In this document: positions 1-6,505 of the stretch, piece by piece
Position numbering within the stretch: the first letter of the stretch is position 1
How the letters are laid out: each line of letters begins with the position of its first letter
Assembly: GCA_947624755.1 (NCBI GenBank)
Contig: CANQLQ010000055.1
Span: 1-9,480 of the forward strand
Length of the DNA stretch: 9,480 bases
Source: an uncultured Clostridia bacterium
GTDB lineage: Bacteria > Bacillota > Clostridia > Oscillospirales > Acutalibacteraceae
Direction of reading: 5' to 3'
Translations under genes and position numbers: made by a program
The notes under the pieces: generated by a model
What the model was told of the DNA's origin: nothing
Databases searched by the model: none
Seen by the model: only the letters and a program-made list of their open reading frames with translations

Positions 1-345
1 CATATCAACGCCGGGGGTATATCTCATGCTTGGATGTCCCTGAAGAATTGAATCCGGTTTTCTGAGTGTTTTGAGAAGTTCTGCCGGGAAAAATCCCTTT
101 AATGCAAGGGCTGCGTAAAGAGCGGGTGCGGTGTGTCCCTTTGAAAGAACAAACCTGTCTCTGTCCTCCCAAGCGGGATTATTGACATCAACTTTCATTT
201 CGCTAAAGTAAAGGTACGTGATAATGTCAGCAATTGAAAGAGAGCCGCCGGGATGACCGGATTTAGCATTAAATGTTCCTTCAATTACACCCATTCTTAC
301 CTTGCAGGCAATTTTTTTGAGTTCTTTTTTCTTGTTGGCGTCCAT
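1..345 (-). CDS. tkt: Transketolase, N-terminal (thiamine-diphosphate binding) subunit, partial
   Basis: The first 115 residues of a transketolase; the gene runs off the left edge. Translating the minus strand from the ATG at 345 gives an open frame to the edge with the family landmarks: SGHPGGSLS (residues 29-37, conserved active-site His), FVLSKGHTAPALYA (65-78, the second conserved His near the ThDP) and GHPSMRYTPGV (103-113, the third conserved GHP). Transketolase moves two-carbon ketol units between sugar phosphates in the non-oxidative pentose phosphate pathway, in the cytosol. The N-terminus resembles the split form, where an N-terminal protein of roughly 270-280 residues pairs with a separate C-terminal subunit; that is inference, because the 3' end is not visible. 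The start is fixed by an AAGGAGGA site 5 bases upstream. It follows the HAD gene by 11 bp and is very likely co-transcribed with it. The family call is firm. Confidence 0.93.
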   Translation of the reverse strand, partial: MDANKKKELKKIACKVRMGVIEGTFNAKSGHPGGSLSIADIITYLYFSEMKVDVNNPAWEDRDRFVLSKGHTAPALYAALALKGFFPAELLKTLRKPDSILQGHPSMRYTPGVDM

Positions 346-350
346 AAAAG

Positions 351-358
351 TCCTCCTT
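351..358 (-). promoter_or_regulatory. Ribosome binding site of the transketolase gene, fused to the upstream stop codon
   Basis: On the minus strand the sequence reads TAAGGAGGACTTTTATG. The TAA is the stop codon of the HAD phosphatase and also supplies the first As of a near-perfect Shine-Dalgarno sequence, with 5 bases before the ATG. This fixes the transketolase start and suggests coupled translation of the two genes. Confidence 0.85.
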
Positions 359-1199
359 ATAAAGTTTTATGGTTTTTAATTAAATATTCAATCAGATCCG
401 CAACCGCGCCCCTGTCACAATGGCAGGTAACAAGCTTTGCGATTTCTTTCATACCTCTTGGAGCCTGACCGCAGCAAGCAGGAACTGCAACGCTTTTGAG
501 CATCTGATAGTCATTGAAGTAGTCACCAATAGCGGCAGTTTTTGAAGGGGAGACTCCAAGCAGCTCTGCTGTTTTAAGTACGGCAACGCCTTTGTTTGTT
601 CCTTCATTGACAATTTCAAAGCTGAAAACAGATGATTTCATCAGGTTTTTAGTTTCACCGTTATTTTCACGGATTATGTATTTCATAAATCTGTTAATGT
701 CCCAAGGTAAGCCGGTAAAAATAACTTTGCACCATTCATCGGTTGGTACATCTTCAATTTTACGAAATCTTTTGATTTTAAGCTTACTTGATTTAGCGAG
801 AATATATGCCGAAAGAGACAGATTAAGAAGATAAACATTTTCTGTTGTAACTATCTGCGGTTTGACTGTTCTGAACTTTTTAACCGCTTTTTTTATCATA
901 TTTACGATTCTTTCATTTAAAGGGCTGAGCCATAATATTTTTTCGTTTTTATAATCATATATTCCGGCGCCGTTGATAAAAACAGCATAACCCGAATTAA
1001 GATTAAGCTTGTTAAAATGCTTTCTCATAGATTCAATTGAACGGCCGGAAGCCAGGATAAATTTTCCGCCATATTCATAAACATACTTTTGAATTGCATC
1101 ATAATTTTTTTTTGGTAATGTACGGTGTTTGTTGTTGAGAGTTCCATCAATATCAGAGGCTAAAAGCCAGTCTGAAAGCGGTTTCTTTTCATTTTCCAT
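357..1199 (-). CDS. Cof-type HAD-IIB family phosphatase
   Basis: A 280-residue haloacid-dehalogenase-fold hydrolase of the Cof/Hydrolase_3 type. These cytosolic enzymes dephosphorylate sugar phosphates, nucleotides or cofactor intermediates; the substrate cannot be predicted here. All four motifs are visible: DIDGT at 16-20 (nucleophile Asp16, acid/base Asp18), ASGR at 50-53 (motif II Ser51), Lys203 in TNKGVAVLK (motif III), and GDYFND at 225-230 (Mg-binding Asp226 and Asp230). The NG at 76-77 in FINGAGIYD is also typical. The middle part (about 85-195) is the cap domain that sets specificity. The frame is open up to 1316, but the ATG at 1199 has an AAGGAA site 5 bases upstream and gives a normal N-terminus. 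The longer version would read through the palindromic repeat. Its stop overlaps the ribosome binding site of transketolase, so a role near sugar-phosphate metabolism is possible but unproven. Confidence 0.9.
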   Translation of the reverse strand: MENEKKPLSDWLLASDIDGTLNNKHRTLPKKNYDAIQKYVYEYGGKFILASGRSIESMRKHFNKLNLNSGYAVFINGAGIYDYKNEKILWLSPLNERIVNMIKKAVKKFRTVKPQIVTTENVYLLNLSLSAYILAKSSKLKIKRFRKIEDVPTDEWCKVIFTGLPWDINRFMKYIIRENNGETKNLMKSSVFSFEIVNEGTNKGVAVLKTAELLGVSPSKTAAIGDYFNDYQMLKSVAVPACCGQAPRGMKEIAKLVTCHCDRGAVADLIEYLIKNHKTL

Positions 1200-1210
1200 A
1201 ATAATTCCTT

Positions 1211-1253
1211 GCACAGACAGTAAATTCCGAAAATAAGTTGATAAGTTCTGTGC
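1211..1253 (-). repeat. Inverted repeat just upstream of the HAD phosphatase ribosome binding site
   Basis: GCACAGA at 1211-1217 is the reverse complement of TCTGTGC at 1247-1253, leaving a 29-base loop. On the minus-strand transcript the hairpin would end directly before the AAGGAA site of the HAD gene, so it could sit in its 5' leader. Seven-base arms with a long loop can occur by chance. No T-run follows it, so it is not a standard terminator. Function unknown. Confidence 0.35.
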
Positions 1254-1265
1254 TTTCCTTTCTTT

Positions 1266-1348
1266 GGAACCTCTGATTAATTCAAGGCGCCCTAATTGAC
1301 AAAAATTTCCGGGCAAAATGGCGAATTAAGGAAGGGGTCAGAGGTTTC
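1266..1348. repeat. 83-bp imperfect palindrome, MITE-like element
   Basis: The ends are inverted repeats of 11 bp with one mismatch: GGAACCTCTGA at 1266-1276 and TCAGAGGTTTC at 1338-1348. Further in, TTAATTC at 1277-1283 pairs with GAATTAA at 1323-1329, leaving an 8-base bulge on one side, and GCCC at 1289-1292 can pair with GGGC at 1311-1314. The whole piece folds into one long interrupted hairpin. It lies between the rluD stop codon (1350-1352) and the HAD gene, filling more than half of the 150-bp gap. Neither strand has a T-run after it, so a simple intrinsic terminator is unlikely, though an atypical one is possible. Terminal inverted repeats plus a non-coding interior fit a miniature inverted-repeat element. 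I see no clear target-site duplication, so its mobility is inference. Confidence 0.55.
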
Positions 1349-1349
1349 A

Positions 1350-2264
1350 TTATTTAAGCGAGTTTAAAAATAAAGTAAAATACTCCGGCAATTCGCTTTT
1401 TATCTCAATATATTTACCTGTTCTTGGGTGTTTGAAGCCGATTAAACCTGCATGAAGACATTGACCGCCCAAGCTTGTAATTACTTTTTTAGGGCCGTAA
1501 ACCGGATCTCCTGCAACAGGGTGACCAATATATGCCATATGAACCCTTATCTGATGTGTACGTCCGGTTTCAAGGCGAACGGCGATGTGTGTAAAATCTT
1601 TATATTCATTAATAACACTATAATGTGTTACTGCGTATTTTGAATTTTTTTCGGTAACAGTCATTTTTTTACGGTCAGCCGGGTGCCTGCCAATCGGAGC
1701 ATCAACCGTGCCTTCCTGCGTTTTAAAATGGCCGTATACGACTGCTTGATATTCTCTGGTAAAAGAATGGGCTTTGATTTGCTCGGAAAGATTGATATGA
1801 GCAAAATCGTTTTTTGCAACAATAAGAAGTCCGCTTGTATCTTTATCAATGCGATGAACGATACCTGGTCTTATCACTCCGTTTATTCCCGATAAGCTGT
1901 CTTTACAATGATAAAGCAACGCATTGACAAGTGTACCCGAAAAATTTCCCGCCGCCGGATGGACAACCATATTTTTTGGTTTATTCACAACAAGAAGGTC
2001 TTTGTCCTCATATCTTATATCAAGCTCGATATTTTCCGGCTCAACTTCAAGAGGGGTGTTTTCGGGGATTATAACCGAAATTTTATCGTTTAACTTTACT
2101 TTATAGTTCTTTGATACAGCTTTGCCGTTAACGCATACGGCACTGCGCTCAATTATTTTTTGAACGGCAGACCTTGAAATGTCATTATTCAAAGAGCAGA
2201 TAGCTTTGTCTATTCTTTCTCCGGCAGTGCTTTCATCAATTGTATAAATATAGGCTTTAGTCAT
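1350..2264 (-). CDS. rluD: RluA/RluD-family 23S rRNA pseudouridine synthase (ylyB-like)
   Basis: A 304-residue enzyme that converts uridines to pseudouridine in large-subunit rRNA, acting in the cytosol. An S4 RNA-binding domain occupies about residues 14-65. The catalytic domain carries HRIDKDTSGLL at 137-147 with the nucleophile Asp140, then RLETGRTHQIRVH at 230-242, HPVAGDPVYG at 248-257, LHA at 270-272 and the FKHP element at 277-280, all in the family order. The ATG at 2264 lies inside the end of lspA (8-bp overlap). The only Shine-Dalgarno-like sequence, AAGGAA, is about 14 bases upstream, so translation is probably coupled to lspA. The pairing with lspA matches B. subtilis lspA-ylyB. 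Members of this family modify different uridines, so the exact site (the E. coli RluD positions or others) is not settled by sequence alone. Confidence 0.93.
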   Translation of the reverse strand: MTKAYIYTIDESTAGERIDKAICSLNNDISRSAVQKIIERSAVCVNGKAVSKNYKVKLNDKISVIIPENTPLEVEPENIELDIRYEDKDLLVVNKPKNMVVHPAAGNFSGTLVNALLYHCKDSLSGINGVIRPGIVHRIDKDTSGLLIVAKNDFAHINLSEQIKAHSFTREYQAVVYGHFKTQEGTVDAPIGRHPADRKKMTVTEKNSKYAVTHYSVINEYKDFTHIAVRLETGRTHQIRVHMAYIGHPVAGDPVYGPKKVITSLGGQCLHAGLIGFKHPRTGKYIEIKSELPEYFTLFLNSLK

Positions 2265-2748
2265 TTGTAATTTTAATTTCCTTTTTACGCTTTGAATCTT
2301 GAATCATATCATAAATTTCATAGCCGACTATTAAAAAAGCCGCAACGGTAATAAGGCAGTCAGCAAAATTAAAAACATAAAAATCAACAAACAAAACTTC
2401 AATATAGTCAATTACAAAACCACGAAAAATTCTGTCAGCCATATTGCCGAGACCACCGGAAACTATCATAATAATACAGCAATATATAAAACCGAATTTA
2501 ATTTTTTTCGTAATAATAAGAGCAAATAAAACAACCAGTATTACCGCAGCGGCAAGAGCAAGAAACGATGTCTTTCCCTGCATAATTCCCATCATCGCGC
2601 CGGTATTTTCAACATAGCTTAGCTGAAGTACCCCTTTTATAATTACTTTTGAACCGATAGGCCTCAGGTCATTATAAATAAAATATTTAATAATCTGATC
2701 AATGGCAGTCAATGCTGAAATTATAACCGCAGTTATTAAAGCTGTCAT
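2257..2748 (-). CDS. lspA: Lipoprotein signal peptidase (signal peptidase II)
   Basis: A 163-residue inner-membrane aspartyl protease that removes the signal peptide from diacylglyceryl-modified prolipoproteins. Four hydrophobic segments are visible (about 3-23, 61-80, 85-100 and 126-148). Conserved blocks are in place: Asp17 in AIDQIIK, VENTGAMMG at 46-54, GGLGNMADRI at 98-107, VIDYI at 112-116 and FNFAD at 126-130. The invariant aspartates are 105, 114 and 130; structural work on the family assigns the catalytic pair to the positions equivalent to 114 and 130. The length is normal. It starts 9 bp after the divIVA stop with only a distant GAGG as Shine-Dalgarno, so it probably depends on coupling to divIVA. 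Its end overlaps rluD. The C-terminus is a short Lys-rich cytosolic tail. Confidence 0.96.
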   Translation of the reverse strand: MTALITAVIISALTAIDQIIKYFIYNDLRPIGSKVIIKGVLQLSYVENTGAMMGIMQGKTSFLALAAAVILVVLFALIITKKIKFGFIYCCIIMIVSGGLGNMADRIFRGFVIDYIEVLFVDFYVFNFADCLITVAAFLIVGYEIYDMIQDSKRKKEIKITND

Positions 2749-2757
2749 AAGCTAATC

Positions 2758-3741
2758 TTATTCCTCGCTGTCTTGAGAAGTTGTATTGAAAATTTCTTCA
2801 ATGTCAAACCTGTTTCCGATTAAATCATCAATTGAAGAATCGTCTTTGCCGCCAAACAGATCCGTAATGTAATTATCGCTCTTTTCTTCGGACTCATCAG
2901 ATGTTTTTTCGTCTGAATCATCATATGCTTCTTTTTCCGTTTCGACAAATTCTTCGTCAGATTCAACATTTTTTTCTTCATAGTTTAAAGGTTCGGGAAA
3001 GGGTTCAGGCTGAAAGTCAAAATTTTGCTCATCTATAGCGGTTTTTTCTATGCTTATTTCCTCGGGAACATTTATTGAATTTACGGCATTCATTATCGTT
3101 TCAAAGGTTTCTTCCAGATGAGTTTTCATAAGGTAAATATTTTGGCCAACCGAAGGCAAAGCAAGATTTGCGCTTTCAATAATTTCGTCACAGGTTTCTC
3201 GTGCCTTTTTGGCGTCGCTAAATGCTCTTGAAACAATCTTGGAAGCCTGTTCGTTTGCCTTGGTAATAATTTCGGAAGCCTTCAAATTAATACCGGAAAT
3301 ATATTCCTGCGCTTTTTCATTGGCATTGTTAAGCGCAGCTTCAAGTGCATTTTCGGCCTTTTCTAAAGCTTCATCGGCCTGTTGCTTTTTTGAGGTATAA
3401 TATTCATCGGCTTCATGCTTCTTTGAATCCAAAATTTGCTGAGCCTGTTCGTGCGCCTGTGAAATAATTTGCTTTGCACTCGCATCGGCTTCTTCGGCTT
3501 TTTCGCTGGCATAGGACTGGGCGCTTATTATAGCAGCAGCTATTAAATTTCTATCTTTGTAATAAGCTTCAAGATCGCCGGTCAAGCCTGCAATTCTTCT
3601 TTGAATCTGTTTGTTGGTTTCATAAAGCTCAACCACAGTCTGATAAACAAGCTTCATATACTCATCAACTTCATCGGCCTTATAAAAACCTTGTTTGGAT
3701 TGATGAAATTTGTGTGAGTTGATTTGATTTGGATTAAGCAT
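2758..3741 (-). CDS. divIVA: DivIVA-family septum/pole coiled-coil protein with long acidic tail
   Basis: A 327-residue protein, about twice the length of B. subtilis DivIVA (164). The N-terminal lipid-binding domain is recognisable: MLNPNQI..KF..(Q)GFYKADEVDEYM at 1-29. An Ala/Glu/Lys/Gln-rich coiled coil runs from about 40 to 205, with regularly spaced A and I positions. Residues about 230-327 are a strongly acidic, low-complexity tail ending in short hydrophobic motifs (ITDLFGG, IDDLIG, IEEIF). DivIVA proteins recognise curved membrane at septa and poles and recruit partners for division or growth. The B. subtilis membrane-inserting Phe17-Arg18 pair is not evident here (Gln17-Gly18 in the most direct alignment). 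The start is supported by GAGGTG 7 bases upstream. It lies 42 bp after sepF and 9 bp before lspA. The family is clear; the specific role is inferred from the neighbours. Confidence 0.9.
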   Translation of the reverse strand: MLNPNQINSHKFHQSKQGFYKADEVDEYMKLVYQTVVELYETNKQIQRRIAGLTGDLEAYYKDRNLIAAAIISAQSYASEKAEEADASAKQIISQAHEQAQQILDSKKHEADEYYTSKKQQADEALEKAENALEAALNNANEKAQEYISGINLKASEIITKANEQASKIVSRAFSDAKKARETCDEIIESANLALPSVGQNIYLMKTHLEETFETIMNAVNSINVPEEISIEKTAIDEQNFDFQPEPFPEPLNYEEKNVESDEEFVETEKEAYDDSDEKTSDESEEKSDNYITDLFGGKDDSSIDDLIGNRFDIEEIFNTTSQDSEE

Positions 3742-3783
3742 TTTTATTCACCTCATTTATTTTTGACTTCTCTATGCAACACA

Positions 3784-4344
3784 TTAATTGCCTGAAAATG
3801 AACCGAATCCAACCTGGTCATAAAAATCACCTGACATCTGGATAGATTCCGGAGCAATCAACAGTAAGCCGTTGATACTTTCAAGCTGTGATTTACAAAC
3901 ATATCTTACACCGTCAAGAAAATTAAGAACTCTGTCGCGATCCGCCGGTGAAATTTTTGACAAATCAGAAAGAATAACGCAATCATCTTTTTTCATGCAA
4001 TCTGCGATATTTCTCGCGTCTTCCGCATCTTCAAGAACGAAAAACAAAACACGGTCGATTTTTGAATGCTGTGCTTTTGAAACATTGCTGTCCATTCTGT
4101 AGATATTGCCCCCTTCGCTTGTAACTCTTTTTGAAGAGTTTGCCGATTTTGAATAAAAATCGTTTGAATAAGAATCAGATGAATTTGAAGAGAAATCATA
4201 ATTATAGTTATTTCCGGAATTAAAAGTATATGAGTCTTCTTCCGGTTCATTCTCTTCTTCTTCATATTCACTTTCAATTAAATCCTCGCCTGTAAAATCT
4301 GTTGCTTTTTTTAATTTATCTCTTAAATCTGAAAATCTGCTCAT
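3784..4344 (-). CDS. sepF: Cell division protein SepF
   Basis: A 186-residue protein in three parts. Residues 1-14 (SRFSDLRDKLKKAT) fit the N-terminal amphipathic helix that binds membrane. Residues about 20-90 form a low-complexity linker, first acidic (EYEEEENEPEED) and then rich in Asn, Ser, Tyr, Asp and Phe. Residues about 95-172 are the SepF core fold, with DRVLFFVLEDAEDARNIADC, then NFLDGVRYV (Gly145 matches the glycine needed for polymerisation in B. subtilis SepF) and NGLLLIAPESI. SepF anchors FtsZ to the membrane and shapes the septum. GAGGGA lies 6 bases before the ATG. It follows yggS by 15 bp, the usual Firmicute order (ylmE-sepF). The linker is longer than in the 150-residue B. 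subtilis protein. Confidence 0.94.
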   Translation of the reverse strand: MSRFSDLRDKLKKATDFTGEDLIESEYEEEENEPEEDSYTFNSGNNYNYDFSSNSSDSYSNDFYSKSANSSKRVTSEGGNIYRMDSNVSKAQHSKIDRVLFFVLEDAEDARNIADCMKKDDCVILSDLSKISPADRDRVLNFLDGVRYVCKSQLESINGLLLIAPESIQMSGDFYDQVGFGSFSGN

Positions 4345-4359
4345 TTTTAATCCCTCTTT

Positions 4360-5085
4360 TTAATATAGTCTCGGTCCAAAAATCGAAGAACCTACGCGAA
4401 CCATTGTTGAACCGCAAAGAATAGCTTCTGTGTAATCGCCTGACATACCCATTGACAGGACATTCATATTTATATTATCTATATTTTTAGCCTTAATGTC
4501 AACAAATAAATCATTCATTTTCATAAAATATTGCATAAGTTCTTTCTTGTCTTCACAGATAGGCGGAATTGACATAAGACCTTCTACCTTTATTGAGGGA
4601 AGAGAAGATATTTCTTCAAGCAAGTTTATCACTTCGCTTGCCAAAATACCGGTTTTGCTTTCTTCTTGACCTATATTAACTTCAACAAGACAAGACGTTG
4701 TAACAGCTTTGTTTATGCTTTGCTTGGAAATTTCCTTTGCAAGCTTTAAGCTGTCCACGGATTGGATCATTTCTACCCTTCCTACAATTTGTTTGACCTT
4801 GTTTGTTTGCAGGTGGCCGATAAGATGTGCTTTGCAGTTTTTAAGGTCAAGATATTCTTCTTTTGAAAGAAATTCCTGAACTTTATTCTCTCCGATAAGG
4901 TCAATACCGCATTTTATTGCATGGTTGATAAATACAGGTTCAACGGTTTTGGTAACTGCCATTAAAGTAATGTCCTGCGGTTTCCTTCCGCTTTGCAAAG
5001 CCGCTTTTTCTATATTTTTCCTTATTACCTCAAGATTGTTTTCAATTATTTCAAAACGTTCGTTAACCGATAACTTTTCCATCAT
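4360..5085 (-). CDS. yggS: YggS/YlmE-family pyridoxal-5'-phosphate homeostasis protein
   Basis: A 241-residue PLP-binding protein with a single TIM-barrel domain (the alanine-racemase N-terminal fold) and no known catalytic activity. In other bacteria it keeps PLP and amino/keto-acid pools balanced. The PLP lysine is Lys46 in AVTKT. Other signatures are GENKVQE at 65-71, HLIGHLQTNK at 87-96, VEVNIG at 134-139, MGMSGDY at 212-218 and the phosphate-binding GSTMVRVGSSIFG at 225-237. The start overlaps the end of the upstream membrane-protein gene by 23 bp, with AGGGAAG 8 bases before the first of two adjacent ATGs; the second ATG (5082) is possible too. It is the standard neighbour of sepF in Firmicutes (ylmE). 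Confidence 0.95.
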   Translation of the reverse strand: MMEKLSVNERFEIIENNLEVIRKNIEKAALQSGRKPQDITLMAVTKTVEPVFINHAIKCGIDLIGENKVQEFLSKEEYLDLKNCKAHLIGHLQTNKVKQIVGRVEMIQSVDSLKLAKEISKQSINKAVTTSCLVEVNIGQEESKTGILASEVINLLEEISSLPSIKVEGLMSIPPICEDKKELMQYFMKMNDLFVDIKAKNIDNINMNVLSMGMSGDYTEAILCGSTMVRVGSSIFGPRLY

Positions 5086-6457
5086 ATAAGTTTCTTCCCT
5101 TTACTATTATTCTGTCGTATGCTTTTAAAACATTGTTTTTGTCAATCTGAATTTCCTGCTTGCCGTCATTTTCCGATGATGTTTCACCAACCGCCGATGA
5201 GTCCGGAGCAGATGCAGAAACATCAGATTCGTTATCATCATAGTATGACGATACAGGCTCGGCAATAACATATTTATCGGTACTGTATATTATTTTGATA
5301 GGCTTAAACAACACAACATTTCCGACATACGCATAAACGCCCATAAGTTCATCGTTATATTTTTTCAAGGCCGAATTGCTTATTTTAAGCCCGTAATAAG
5401 TACCGATAGTGATAACCGCTCTCTCGTTTCTTAGATAAAGCATGTTTTCATTCATCGTCACACATCTTAAAACAACCGCAATTTTATTATCTTTTCTTTT
5501 CAGAGAAGTAACGGTCATTTGGAAATCGGAAATGTTTTTATCGGGAAAGCTTACAGAAACGTCGCTGTTTACCTTTAGCGTAGATGCTTGCTGAAAATCC
5601 GTAACAAATACAAAGTACCATGCATGTTCCGAAATTATTTTTCCAAAGTATTCATCTGTACTTTCAGGTTTTTTCTTTTCCATTTTTAAAATTTCACTAA
5701 CGGTGAGTCCCTCTTCGGCAATCTTTTTGTAATCGAAAAGTTTTTCGTATCCGTCGACATCACTTACAAAATAACCGGCTCTCGGAGAAACAACATTTTT
5801 CTTTTGCCCGAGTTCTTTTTCAAGCTTGTCTTTTCTTTTTGTGAGCGATTTTATTTCGGATTTAAAATTTATTTCTTCACCGGTAATAATTTGCTTTGAG
5901 GTCAGTTTATAGCATAAATCCTCAATTCTTGAATTAAGATCCGATAAGTCGTTTTTGTCATTTGCGTCTATGAGATAACTGACAGATGAAGCAATCTCGG
6001 AATTGAGCATGGACAAATCAAGATAGCTGATATTTTCACTGTCCTGAAGCTTTTCCAAAAAGTTCAATCTTGATTTTATTTCCTCAATTTCTCTGAATTT
6101 ATCGGCATTTTCTTTGTTTTCAAATATATATGCAACGCTCTGATTTTTTGCTACACTTTCTCCGTCTGAAACAACAGGAGAATATGTGCCGTCTGAAGAT
6201 TTTTTCAAAAGAGAATTTGTTTTCTTGCCCGAAGATAAACCCTCGTCCCGAACAACAAGCCCTTCAACACTTATTCTTTGAGCCTCAGTTACATAATTAA
6301 CCACTTCCGAGCGTACAGCGCCGGTATATGAATAATAAATTCCCCTTGCGGCATACCCCATTACAATAAGTAAAGTTGTGCAGATTATTATTATCAGCAA
6401 CTGCCTATCATTAAGCTTTTTAATTGTCTTTTTTTGCTTGTTCTTTTTTTTCTCCAT
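5063..6457 (-). CDS. HlyD-like membrane-anchored protein with split biotinyl-lipoyl domain, orphan in the division cluster
   Basis: A 464-residue protein with a Lys-rich cytosolic start (1-17), one transmembrane segment (about 18-38) and a large extracytoplasmic part. YSPVVSDGESVAKNQSVAYI (92-111) and VVSPRAGYFVSDVDGYE (222-238) look like the two halves of a biotinyl-lipoyl-like domain. They flank a helical hairpin (about 115-220), which is the layout of HlyD/membrane-fusion adaptors. Residues 270-400 fit the beta-barrel part (YFVFVTDF, NSDVSVSFPD). Then comes an Asp/Ser-rich linker (404-436) and a C-terminal beta segment that resembles the end of a second small barrel (YDRIIVKGRNLYDGKVI). 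No transporter or outer-membrane partner is visible. It starts 48 bp after miaA and overlaps yggS by 23 bp, so it is likely part of the division operon. The HlyD-like assignment is from pattern only; the function is unknown. Confidence 0.72.
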   Translation of the reverse strand: MEKKKNKQKKTIKKLNDRQLLIIIICTTLLIVMGYAARGIYYSYTGAVRSEVVNYVTEAQRISVEGLVVRDEGLSSGKKTNSLLKKSSDGTYSPVVSDGESVAKNQSVAYIFENKENADKFREIEEIKSRLNFLEKLQDSENISYLDLSMLNSEIASSVSYLIDANDKNDLSDLNSRIEDLCYKLTSKQIITGEEINFKSEIKSLTKRKDKLEKELGQKKNVVSPRAGYFVSDVDGYEKLFDYKKIAEEGLTVSEILKMEKKKPESTDEYFGKIISEHAWYFVFVTDFQQASTLKVNSDVSVSFPDKNISDFQMTVTSLKRKDNKIAVVLRCVTMNENMLYLRNERAVITIGTYYGLKISNSALKKYNDELMGVYAYVGNVVLFKPIKIIYSTDKYVIAEPVSSYYDDNESDVSASAPDSSAVGETSSENDGKQEIQIDKNNVLKAYDRIIVKGRNLYDGKVIG

Positions 6458-6466
6458 TAATTGTTT

Positions 6467-6472
6467 CACCTT
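6467..6472 (-). promoter_or_regulatory. Ribosome binding site that decides the HlyD-like gene start
   Basis: AAGGTG lies 9 bases before the ATG at 6457. The longest open frame would instead begin at a GTG at 6469, but that GTG is itself part of this Shine-Dalgarno sequence and has no site of its own upstream. The ATG start is therefore preferred and removes 4 residues. Confidence 0.7.
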
Positions 6473-6505
6473 CTGTCTTTGCTAAAAAATCTGATTTAAT
6501 AAGAT

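Noticed and set aside
592..834. Plus-strand open frame of 80 codons inside the HAD gene
   Set aside because: It is a shadow of the HAD coding sequence on the other strand, with no independent support.
1200..1316. In-frame 39-codon extension of the HAD phosphatase
   Set aside because: It would translate half of the palindromic element. The ATG at 1199 has a ribosome binding site and gives a normal HAD N-terminus.
4360..5085. Alanine racemase
   Set aside because: The PLP-barrel fold is shared, but the length, the HLIGHLQTNK and GSTMVRVGSSIFG motifs and the absence of a C-terminal domain identify the YggS family.
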